From NCBI GenBank assembly GCA_004352715.1, contig SCFE01000057.1:1071655-1102396 (forward strand): a DNA stretch of 30,742 bases, written 5' to 3'. This DNA is from Hofstenia miamia. Taxonomy: Eukaryota > Xenacoelomorpha > Acoela. Shown piece by piece: positions 8,823-17,685 of this stretch. Every line of letters begins with the position of its first letter. Within the stretch, counting starts at the first letter, position 1. The notes beneath the pieces are model-generated. The model was not told where the DNA came from, searched no databases, and was given only the letters and a program-made list of their open reading frames with translations. Both the position numbers and the translations under genes were made by a program.

Positions 8823-9840
8823 TCACAGAACATTTTCTAGCTCAGACATATCAAGGTAAGTGTCATTGTTGTTATTTATAATTTTAAACTCTTTGTGTTT
8901 AGTAACAGTGGTGTTTTCCATATCTTTAATTGTATGTTTTAGGGATTGGAGATTGTGAATTTTTCCATTGTCTAAAATGTAGTTATTACATTTTAATACT
9001 TTTGAAATTGTGTGAGGACCAGACCAGTGGGTAGCTAACTGCTGTGTTTGTTTACAATCAGATGTTTGTGTTGGTGTAAAGGAGTACACTTTATCACTGA
9101 TCTTGTGTGGTTCTCTGTAAAGCTGTTTGTACTATTTTCTTTTTTGTTAAACTGTGCTTTTTTTATTAAACATGCAAATTGTTTCATTAATGTCATGTAA
9201 ATGGCTCTAAGAGATGTAATACCTGTTGTTGCATGCACAGGGGTTGCTTAAAAATATTCAATATAAGGAATAACAGATTGTCCATTTTTCCACCAACATT
9301 GACTGCTGCTGTGTGAATGATTATTCTTATTGTTTTATTTAAATGTTCTACCATGCAATTACTTTGTTGGTGATAAGGTTCAGCATGCTCATGCAGTATT
9401 TCTAATTGTTGTAATAGTTCTTTGGTCAATGAACTTTTGAATTTTGTACCACAATCAGTTACAATAATTGACATTGGTCCAAGGTGTAGTATTGAACAAT
9501 GTAATAATTTTGATACTATAGTTTTGTTGTTTGATTGAAAATAGTAAAATTATCAACAATAACAAGAGGTATTGGTAGCCATCATCATCATTTGAAAGCT
9601 GTTCTATGTTGACTTAAACAATTTTCTTTGGTGAAGATGATGTAATTTTTTGCTGTTCTCAATGTTGCATTGGGAAGTGAGCAGTATTAATGATAACACA
9701 TGTCATACATTTATTAATGACGTCATCAATAATTGAGCAAAGTCTGAGACAAATAAATTTAGTATTTAGTGTGTGCTCAGTTTGATTACTCCAATGTGTC
9801 CACATCCATGAATTTACAGGTTACTTCCCTTTTATCATAA
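8823..9840 (-). pseudogene. pol: Gypsy integrase, degenerate
   Basis: Reading leftward on the minus strand: an N-terminal HHCC zinc-binding remnant (HGCGHIG near 9815, NKCMTC near 9710); the start of the catalytic core (DGYQYLLVIVDNF near 9560-9530); then IIVTDCGTKFKSS (near 9470-9430) with the second catalytic Asp; then HQQSNCMVEHLNKT with the Glu of the DDE triad (9370-9330). The frame shifts, then the C-terminal GPY-type domain follows (HWSGPHTISKVLKCNNYIL, near 9030-8970). It would insert retroelement cDNA into host DNA. At least three frames are needed to read it, so it is inactive. Domain order and spacing are normal for Ty3/gypsy. Confidence 0.88.
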
Positions 9841-10254
9841 TTTCAAAGTGCTATTGTTTATGGTGTTTATCAACAACAAAGAAAAGACCATTTCCAGTAA
9901 GGTTCAAGTGTAAAAGTTAAAGTATTTGGATAGTGTTTTATCTAATTGTAAATCTGGTTGTTTGATTTTATTAATAATTTGTAACAATTGAATATCATTA
10001 TGTTGAGGTTTTATTATATCTTCTTCAGATATTTCCTCCTTTAAATGAATATCTAATATAGGGTGACCTTGTCTATCTGTGTTGACGACTGGCAGGTTAT
10101 CATATGCAGATTTAGAAATAAATGAAAAGATACTTTATTATAAGTTTGTTTTGAATCATCATGATGGTATTGTGGAAATGCTGTCATTAAATCAGCATTT
10201 GTATGCCTTACAATGTGCAATTATGAAATTCAAATGTGTTAGATATTCTATCCA
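9841..10254 (-). pseudogene. Gypsy pol linker between RNase H and integrase
   Basis: About 0.4 kb of minus-strand sequence with broken, Asp/Glu- and Lys-rich peptide, as expected for the connection between RNase H and the integrase zinc finger. No catalytic motif. The plus-strand 65-aa frame at 10079-10276 is antisense. Confidence 0.55.
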
Positions 10255-10560
10255 TCATGCTATAATGTTGGAATGATCTCCTGAGAATTTTTTTAACCAA
10301 CTAAGGCCGGAATTATTAGTACAGACTGCAAAGTGGGATTTACCAAGAAGAAAGCAGTGAAATTTCTTGAGGCATTCAACTACAGCAAGCATCTCAACTT
10401 TTGTTGAGCCATAATCAAGTTCATTAGGTTTCAATTTACAACTGAAAATTTGTATTTGTGACTTGATTCCATTTATAAATTGACTTAATTTTGCGCCAAT
10501 AGCCACAGAGCTCAGCATTACTGTAACAATAAATTCTTTAGAAAAATCTGGTAAATTTAA
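10255..10560 (-). pseudogene. pol: Gypsy RNase H domain
   Basis: The 87-aa frame reads SSVAIGAKLSQF, FSCKLKPNELDYGSTKVEML, AVVECLKKFHCFLLGKSHF and CTNNSGLSWLKKF, a good Ty3/gypsy RNase H with the Ser-x-Lys-Leu..Glu-x-x-Tyr and LLG..F..TD-type blocks. The expected TDAS at the first catalytic Asp has become VMLS, and the later TDN/TDH position reads TNN, so two catalytic acids are gone. It would have degraded the RNA of the RNA-DNA hybrid during reverse transcription. It follows RT directly. Confidence 0.88.
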
Positions 10561-10703
10561 ATTGGTAGTTTTTTCTATTCTGTTTTTAAATTATCTAATT
10601 TGGTTTGATGATGCCAAGCCCAATTGAATGGTGTTTTTTTTAAGAGTGGAAATGTTATTGGTTTTATCAGAAATATTGGGAATGAAAGCTTGGTAATATT
10701 TGA

Positions 10704-10963
10704 ATAATCCAAGTATTTGATGAACATCCTCTTTTTTGTTATTGGAATTCACAATTTTATCAATAGTGTGACTGGGTATCCTCTTTAAGACTAATTTTAT
10801 TGTTTTCTATGCAATGACCTACAGAATTACTGATGGTTAAAGTATTTTACATTTTTGACCACTTATTTTTAATCCGGATTGTTTTAATAAATTAAGTATG
10901 TTATGTAATTTATTAATGTGTTCTTGAATGGTTTTTGATGCAATTAATATATAATTGATGTAG
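10704..10963 (-). repeat. Gap-edge duplicate, copy A (within RT)
   Basis: 260 bp identical to 10985-11244 apart from one base seen (A at 10840, T at 11121). It ends exactly at the gap. Confidence 0.97.
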
Positions 10964-10984
10964 NNNNNNNNNNNNNNNNNNNNN
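10964..10984. other. Assembly gap (21 Ns)
   Basis: Short run of Ns between two essentially identical 260-bp sequences, most simply an unmerged overlap between contigs. Confidence 1.
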
Positions 10985-11244
10985 ATAATCCAAGTATTTG
11001 ATGAACATCCTCTTTTTTGTTATTGGAATTCACAATTTTATCAATAGTGTGACTGGGTATCCTCTTTAAGACTAATTTTATTGTTTTCTATGCAATGACC
11101 TACAGAATTACTGATGGTTATAGTATTTTACATTTTTGACCACTTATTTTTAATCCGGATTGTTTTAATAAATTAAGTATGTTATGTAATTTATTAATGT
11201 GTTCTTGAATGGTTTTTGATGCAATTAATATATAATTGATGTAG
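10985..11244 (-). repeat. Gap-edge duplicate, copy B (within RT)
   Basis: Same 260 bp as 10704-10963, starting at the first base after the gap. Only this copy continues into the upstream RT sequence, which fits an overlap artefact. Confidence 0.97.
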
Positions 11245-11720
11245 CCAGCAATGCCCTCTTCTAAATTATTATTACTTGTTTGCAGTATTTTAGTGACATA
11301 TCACTGAAAGGTTGCTGGGGCATTGCATGGTCTGAAGGCCATGTAAAGCCATTTGAGTAATCCATACGGAGTTATGAAATCAGTTTTTCTATGTCAGATT
11401 TATGCATGGGAATCTGCCAATGGGCTTTGCATAAATCAAGTGTTGTGAAGAATGAATTTTGACAACCTGTATACAATATTTCATCAATCAGATTTATTGG
11501 TCCTATGAAGTGTGCAGTGCATGCTCTTGACCAGCACATTGAACAATTAGATTTTGTTCATAAGAGAAGAATCATTCTTCAAATGTAGGCAAGGTTCTAT
11601 CAGCTTTACCCAAGAAGCAAATTGGCAGCATTCTTATCTTCAAGTTTTCATCAACTGCTAAAGGTGTCAAGTTAGAGTGGAAGGATTTCTTATTTGCTGT
11701 GGGGCTTTTGATAGCCTTTA

Positions 11721-12698
11721 GTTTATTTTTGATTATGTCTAATTTTTCATTTAAGTGTGATATTTATGGATCATTTCATTTTTGTTGAGCCCTCAGTGGT
11801 GTATTATTGGCAATGATATTTGGCGTTTAGTGTGAGAACTGATTACATATGACAGCAAGCGACTGGTTTACACGATGTTGTATGTTTTTGTTAATTGGAT
11901 CAGGTTTTTCTTAGTGATCTCAGGAGTTTTTAGCACTGCAATTTATTCTGATAGGCCTGTAAATCAGGTAGCTGGATATTAGTGTTTTCTATTTCTTGGT
12001 GTAACAAATTATTTTCTGCTTCCTTCACTATGAGCTACCCTGTCACTTAAATGTTCTGTACTTTCCAGTCTTTGACCTGTTTAATAAACTTCATATTCAA
12101 CTGGAGCAATTTAAACCATTCTTGGTTTGGTGTTTAAATTTGTTTTTGAAGGTCTTCATTTTTATCTTCAAGTGTTTGGTATTGCACAAGGATATCGTGA
12201 TTTTTATTTTCAAATTCGTTACAATTTACTATTAATGCGTCTTTATCTGAGTTTAAGTTTAGAATTTGTGTTATAAGTAATTGGTTCTCCTTTTGGATAT
12301 GATCGAAGCATCTACAAATCTTGATCTGTATCAAATCAATGTTCTCTTTCAACAGAGTTAAAGTTATTTCGTTTTTAAGAGAGTGATTTCAGTGTGGAGC
12401 TCTTCTTTAGAACAATTATCTTGTGATGTGTGTGGGGCTTGGCTAGCTTTTTAGTATAGCTCTTCTGACTTCTAGTGTTTGGCATTTATGTTCTTAGAAG
12501 TTAAAGGAGCTTCGACTAGTACAACTAAACTGACATAGCTAAGACTAGGTTCAGTAGGTTAGGTTCTGCAATTCTAAACAAAATTAATTTTACTGACTTC
12601 TCAACAGCATTGAAAGTGGCAATCTCAACTGCAGTCCAATTGTAGTAAGGTTCCATCTCTTCTTGTATGGTTCAACATTTTCTTGGTGGTTATATTCA
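11721..12698 (-). pseudogene. Gypsy gag/protease-side remnant with coiled coil
   Basis: Less than 1 kb separates the PBS from RT, too little for a full gag plus protease. The only clear frame, 12134-12352 (72 aa), is a polar, heptad-like segment (HIQKENQLLITQILNLN, then EDKNEDLQKQ) typical of a coiled coil. I found no CCHC zinc knuckle and no aspartic protease DTG/DSG motif. The region has probably suffered deletions as well as point decay. Confidence 0.5.
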
Positions 12699-12718
12699 GA
12701 GTCCTGCAGTGGTCCCCA
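12699..12718 (-). other. Primer-binding site, tRNA-Arg type
   Basis: The plus strand reads GAGTCCTGCAGTGGTCCCCA, ending directly at the 5' LTR border. It matches the 3' end of a eukaryotic tRNA-Arg (GAGTCCTGC, acceptor C-GTGGTC, G, CCA) at 18 of 20 positions from memory. On the element's own strand this is TGGGGACCACTGCAGGAC starting zero bases after the LTR, as expected for a gypsy PBS. Confidence 0.68.
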
Positions 12719-13209
12719 TGTGGCATCAGTGTGAAATCAGCAAGCAATCCTACTAAGCTATCTTTTGAGGGTTTTGATTTGAAGCATTGATTTACCAGTG
12801 GTACAAAAATAACTATGTCCTCCTGCTATAACCCCTTATCTTAATAAAAGTTAAATGTAAAGAGGAAATCGTGTTAGGGAAGAGTGGCCACACTCGGGTG
12901 ACCTGATACAGATAACCTTAAGCAAGAGTTGTATAAGACTAGAGCCCTATTTAAGATAAAGAATAAAGAAGCCCTAACTCTTGGGTGCAGTGAGTGAAAA
13001 ATACATGTTAAGTAAAAAACCTACACTGAGTGCATTTCTCATCTCATGCAATTTTGGTGATTGCAAAAAAGGTTAATTTTTTATGATTGAAATGCAGTAC
13101 AACAAAAGCCCTAACCATGTACCTAACCTAAGTTAAAGCGACATGCCAGTCAAGCTGTCCCCATCTGGGTGCCCTTTAACTATGCAAACAAATTTCGAAA
13201 CACATACCT

Positions 13210-13213
13210 TTAA
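13210..13213. repeat. TTAA target duplication, left
   Basis: TTAA directly before CCCTTTCACTG; duplicated at 15193-15196. The sister LTR shows a single TTAA at the same place. Confidence 0.95.
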
Positions 13214-15192
13214 CCCTTTCACTGTGTGTGACGTATCTGTTACGTCATTGAAATGTCCCGTCAGTGGCGTGTGCCGTCTCTCATACGTCATGAGACATAT
13301 CCATCTATAATGCATGCCGGTTTACAGCCATCATGTTTTAATGCAAGCTAATACGAGTGTCCATCATACATGAGAATTCTCTTCCGTTTTTTACTTGTTT
13401 CTGGAAGTATCTAGCAACTTTTCAAACCCAATTTTCCTCATAAAAAGAGCCTATTTTTTATGCAAAATTAGTACCCATCAAAATGTCAAAGCGGACTCTT
13501 GACACTAGTGCAATTAGGAATGTAATAGATGATAATGAGAGTGGCGATGACATATTTAGTGATATAAGTGATGTAGTGATGAAGAATTCGTTGATAATGT
13601 GGCGTTTCATGATTTTTCTAATTTTGCTGATTCATCTGATGATGAAAGTGATCATGAAACGCGTGAAGGGCCTACTCAGGCTGTTCAGCTTCCCTGTAAA
13701 AAGCGTAAAATAGGCATTTTTTATAATTGGAAAAACATTGGTGATAGCATTGGTGAAGCTAAATAATGTGAAACATTTATAGTGAAAATAAATTCCATTG
13801 TAATTCCGAGGGTATGAAAATGTTCAATATTCTTTGCTTATGGGAATCATACATAAGCCTACTATAATATCATATTGGTCCACAGATAACTATATGGTAG
13901 CACCAATATTTCATGCAGTAATGCCACGTGACAGACTTTGTAATGTTTTGCAATTTTGGCAATTCAATAGTGGATCATTTCAATTAGATGATCCAAGACT
14001 GAAGAAGATTGCTCCCTTGTTGAAACTTTATTGACTGCAAAATATTCTCCTGCAAAAATTTGAGTCTGGATGAATAACTTCTACTTTGAAAAGGTAGGCT
14101 TGTATTCCGTCAGTACATAAGAACAAAGTGATCAAGATTTGGAACAAAAATTTTCAAACTCGTTGATGAAAAAGGTGTAACACTTCGATCAAAGGTGTAC
14201 ACAGGAATAATGGACACCACAGAAGAATTTTCAAAGACTGAAACTGTAGTTATCAACATGATGAAACTACTTAGAAAAGGGACACCATGTGTACACTGAT
14301 AATTATTATACAAGTCCTAAGTTATTCACATATCTCAAAGAAAATAAAACTGATGGAACAGGAACAATATGTAATAATAGAAAAGGCTTGCCTATTGAAC
14401 TACGTGGACTAAAACTTGACAAAGGGGAAAAGCACGCATTTGAAACTAAAGATCTTCTTTTGCAATATGCTGATAAAAGGAATGTTTTTATGCTCATATA
14501 AATAATGATGTCACAGTAAGAAGGCAATCCAGAGGAGGTCCTGTGAATGTGAAAATCCCATCATGTATAAAGAGTTATAACACCAATATGGGTTTTGTTG
14601 ATAAAACCGACCAAGTTCTTCACTACTATTCTTCAGCAAGAAAGACCATTAGATGGTACAAAAAATTTGCTCTACATTTTATTCAACTTCGTGTTCTAAA
14701 TGCTCTGGCCATTTATAATCTTGTCAAGAAAAAGAAAGCTACTTATCTTGACTTTTCTTTAGAAATAATCAAAGAGCTTACAGCAACTCAAGAGGCCCTA
14801 AATCCAAGTACAGTTATGCCAAGACTGCAAGGAAGGCATTTTATTGCTCATCACAAGACAGAGCAGAAGAAAACCCCTTCTAAATGATGTCGTGCATGCT
14901 ATTTACACGGCATAAGAAAGGATACAAGATATGTATGTGAAACCTGCGATGATAAACCTGGTCTCTGCATTGAACCATGTTACAAATTATATCACACTCA
15001 ACTTCATTTTTAAAAAGTTGTTAAATTTATGAAATTTTTATTTAGGAACTCTATATTATTATTTAGAATAAGACATTCTTAATATTGCTTATCATTTGCT
15101 AGTCTAGCGCTTAAAAAATATTATAAAATTATGCTGATTTTTCGAATTTTACACCCGTCACACGCAGTGCGATTGTGTCAGCAGTAAAAGGG
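13214..15192 (+). mobile_element. piggyBac-like DNA transposon, degenerate
   Basis: A 1979-bp element with TTAA on both sides and inverted ends CCCTTTCACTG (left) and CCCTTTTACTG (right, reverse-complemented). A subterminal motif CACTGTGTGTGACG at 13219-13232 is mirrored by CGTCACACGCAGTG near 15157-15170. It encodes a broken piggyBac transposase on the plus strand, opposite to the host gypsy element. Comparison with 4516-5322 shows the exact empty site, which proves insertion into a pre-existing LTR. Confidence 0.96.
13483..15013 (+). pseudogene. piggyBac-type transposase, frameshifted
   Basis: Acidic N-terminus from MSKRTLDTSAIRNV. After a shift near 13575 it continues in another frame with DSSDDESDHETREG and a basic PCKKRKI. 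Next comes the DDE_Tnp_1_7 core: LLMGIIHKPTIISYWSTDN, PIFHAVMPRDRL, then NLSLDE (14057-14074, first catalytic Asp), YTDNYYTSP (14292-14318, second Asp) and MGFVDKTDQ (about 14588-14612, third Asp). A C-terminal Cys-rich domain (CRACYLHGI, CETCDDKPGLC, EPCYKLYH) ends at the stop 15011-15013. Breaks: shifts near 13575, 14030 and 14285, stops at 14073-14075 and 14885-14887, and a likely deletion around 13770-13830. All three catalytic Asp codons survive. It cut and pasted DNA at TTAA. Confidence 0.92.
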
Positions 15193-15196
15193 TTAA
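15193..15196. repeat. TTAA target duplication, right
   Basis: Second TTAA, followed by ATAAAATATAAAGTCATAAG, which continues the LTR as in the uninterrupted copy. Confidence 0.95.
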
Positions 15197-15522
15197 ATAA
15201 AATATAAAGTCATAAGTAAAAAACAAATTTACTTAGAATAAACTGAATAAAATATAAATATGAAAATTGCACATATTCATAGAAAATAAAACTGGTAATC
15301 ATAAACAAAATCATATTGTAGAAAAATATAGATAAATATCTGACAGGTGCAAATTTGTTCTTCTTCTACTCTAATATTACCGCGATATTTAGGAGAAATT
15401 TAAAACTAAAAATATTGCACCTTTGTCAGTTCGTCAAATTATCAATTGAAATAAAATCGTATGATTAATATTGAAATTGCTATAATATAATGAATTGAAG
15501 CATTGACTGTTTTCATGCCACA

Positions 15523-15529
15523 ATATATA

Positions 15530-15568
<39 letters not shown>
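15523..15568. repeat. (AT)n microsatellite, right flank of the gypsy insertion
   Basis: Imperfect then perfect AT dinucleotides directly after the LTR end. With 4498-4515 it forms the split target tract. Confidence 0.95.
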
Positions 15569-16098
15569 CCCTTTTCTTATTTTTTTAATTGCTGCTTAGT
15601 TATCAAATTTTGATACTGAATCTGTTTGCTCCAAATTCGTTCAGGTTAGAAAATGTATTCCTTTATTATGCAAGATTTAGATATTTTAGAATCAATATGA
15701 TAATAATTTGAAACACTAGATTTCATCATGCTATTTACATTTGTAGAAGTTAACCCTGCTCCAATAGTAAAAAATGTTAGAAAAATCTATGAAGAACACT
15801 TAAATATAAGTTTTGACCTATCACATTTATGCCAAACTTTTACCAGAATATGAGATAAATGCGCTGCAGACGTCTACTTGGAATGAGGAACTGAAACATT
15901 TGCTGTATACAAGTTTGCATATAAGGAAAAGAGGGGGAATAGTGATGATAATCTGCATTCAATGAATAATATTGTTAAAATTTTGAACAGAAAACAGACA
16001 TCAATAGCAAAAATTACGTTTTTTTATTATTCTAGGTCATTCTAAATGACATTACAAAACAAGGTTACTAATGAAATTTTGAAAAAAGTGACGTTTAA
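15569..16098. other. AT-rich intergenic, nothing recognised
   Basis: No ORF above 60 aa and no motif I recognise on either strand. Confidence 0.6.
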
Positions 16099-16350
16099 CC
16101 TTAGAACTCTATGCAAGTGACAATATTCGATTATTGAGAGATAGGCTTCACAAAATTAATTCAGAAGGTCTATGTCTTGAACCTATTTGAACATCATTTT
16201 CTTTGAATTTTTGTTATATTAACTATCTTGTTCTTTAAAATATCTATTTTTTCAAGAAAACTTTTTGCAATAAACTTTAGTGATTTTTTAATAGTGACAA
16301 TTGTCACTAGCAAGAGTTAGTGAGTACGTCAGAGCAAGGTTATTCTAAGG
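16099..16350. mobile_element. Short TTAA-flanked MITE, piggyBac type
   Basis: TTAA (16095-16098) followed by CCTTAGAACTCTATGC, and TTCTAAGG (ending 16350) followed by TTAA (16351-16354). The perfect inverted match including flanks is TTTAACCTTAGAA / TTCTAAGGTTAAA. The terminal CCTTAGAA resembles the CCCTAGAA end of classical piggyBac elements. Both sides carry a GTGACAAT subterminal motif. At 252 bp with no ORF it is non-autonomous. Its ends differ from the CCCTTT ends of 13214-15192, so a different piggyBac family would have moved it. Confidence 0.65.
16292..16309. repeat. 18-bp perfect palindrome
   Basis: TAGTGACAATTGTCACTA is its own reverse complement. It lies near the right end of the MITE and contains the same GTGACAAT motif found near the left end (about 16117-16124). 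Confidence 0.9.
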
Positions 16351-16354
16351 TTAA

Positions 16355-17630
16355 ATAAATCATTCATATGTGTAGCCAGTGAATGTATATTGAATGAAAC
16401 TTGACAATGGTTTCTATAGTAAATTCGTATTAGTTCCTCTTTTAAATGCAACATGCTGTGAGTAGAGGAGTTCAAACGGACATACATGCATACTATCTCT
16501 CTACTATTATATTTTCTAATTAGTAATTAGCATCATTTTTAACTTAATTCATTCAAGTTAATTAGAATAAAATGTCAGTGCTTAAAACAAAATTAAATTT
16601 AGATGACATTTAATCTCTGCTCATGTAAATATTGCCAGAGGTGTTCAACCAGTAGTGTCAATTATTGATTGTATCAGACGTCTAATGGTTCTCAGCCTTC
16701 ATTCTTTCGGTTTGACAGAATTCAAAATGAAATTAAATTCTAGCAGTTTTTTGAATGAATCTTTTATGGATTATTTTTGCAAATGCATTTGCCAGTGCTT
16801 CAATCAAATAATAAAAGATTTACCTTTTTTGTTTTGTCAGGTAAATATTCATGCCAAGCAAAATTACTACATTTTGTTCAATAACTCAAAGACTTTTAGA
16901 TTGTAAGACATTTCTTAGATTGTAACACATTTCTTTGAAATTGACTTTAGAGGAATTTAAATGGGGTTTTCCTTTGTGAAGTACAAGAAATCGAACAATA
17001 TAATAACTTAAAATACGTTTTGTATTAAAATTTAAAAAATTGTTGATTTTTAAATAATTTTAATATGAATTCAAGACATAATTAATTGATTTTTAGTAGA
17101 GTCGAAAAAAATTTCAAATTTCTAGACAAAAATTCATTTATAGTAAAATTGCCAAAATTTAAAAATTTAATCAGTTTAACTTTTCAAAGAAAAAAGGCCA
17201 GACACTTAATATTGCCCTTCAAATTATAAGTATTATGGGATTATTTATTTCATTAGAACAGGGAATATAAGATTGGCGTCTAATATGGTAAACATTTTAG
17301 CGCTTAAAAATAGTTTTGAGTCCCTTTAGAACAATTATGGGAATGTATTTTCAAGACGTAGATATTAAGTGAATATTTTGGAAAACGTTAACAGCCTCAA
17401 TTTCATTCAAAAAATTTACAAAGGAAACCCATACAATTAGTGTCATGTGCATTACGAACATAAATCTTGTTACCTATTCAAAACTTTTAAATTTAGTAAA
17501 AAATTATATTCAAGAAAAAATAACAATTTGAACCTCCTTAAATTACTTAGAAATGCAAAATGTCCACACAAAATGGATATGAAACATTAATATCAAAACC
17601 TTTTAGAATTTGTAATAGACACATTCGAAT
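16355..17630. other. AT-rich intergenic, nothing recognised
   Basis: One 83-aa plus frame (16655-16906) with Cys and Phe-rich content and no motif. I see no support for it being a gene. Confidence 0.6.
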
Positions 17631-17643
17631 ATATTATATATAT

Positions 17644-17682
<39 letters not shown>
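17631..17682. repeat. (AT)n microsatellite
   Basis: Alternating AT with a few interruptions at its left end. Confidence 0.95.

Positions 17683-17685
<3 letters not shown>

Larger units (their letters stand above)
10561..11720 (-). pseudogene. pol: Gypsy reverse transcriptase, degenerate
   Basis: Minus-strand reading from the right: a diverged N-terminal portion, TTLDLCKAHWQIPMHK (near 11450-11400; the first catalytic Asp is kept), DFITPYGLLKW, FRPCNAPATFQ (near 11340-11310; normally FGLCNAPATFQ), and then YINYILIAS at the catalytic YxDD box (near 11245-11218), followed by HINKLHNILNLLKQSGLKI. Both Asp residues of the box are lost. Stops and shifts occur throughout, for example directly after NAPATFQ. 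The segment is artificially lengthened by the duplicated 260 bp around the small gap. It polymerised cDNA in the live ancestor. Confidence 0.9.
4516..15522 (-). mobile_element. Ty3/gypsy LTR retrotransposon, degenerate, with two nested insertions
   Basis: Two related LTRs bound the element: TGTAGCAT at 4516 and ATGCCACA ending at 15522, the latter being the inverted form of the TGTGGCAT at 12719. In minus orientation the order is 5' LTR, PBS, coiled-coil gag-side remnant, RT, RNase H, integrase, C-terminal tail, unassigned 3' region and 3' LTR. RT before RNase H before integrase is the Ty3/gypsy (Metaviridae) order. Removing the piggyBac-like insertion, the 8-bp-TSD insertion and the gap-edge duplicate leaves roughly 7.4 kb. 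The LTRs differ at about 15% of sites in the stretch I compared, and pol is full of stops, so this is an old, inactive copy. Confidence 0.93.
12719..15522 (-). repeat. 5' LTR of the gypsy element, split by the piggyBac insertion
   Basis: LTR sequence occupies 12719-13213 and 15197-15522, about 820 bp in all and close to the 807 bp of the other LTR. Its ends are canonical inverted TGTGGCAT (12719) and ATGCCACA (ending 15522). The promoter driving the element would lie here, but it is split by the nested transposon. Confidence 0.93.

Noticed and set aside
10079-10276. 65-aa plus ORF
   Set aside because: Antisense to gypsy pol; shadow frame.
14110-14527. Two minus-strand ORFs over the piggyBac gene
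   Set aside because: Shadows of the plus-strand transposase, which has the conserved motifs.
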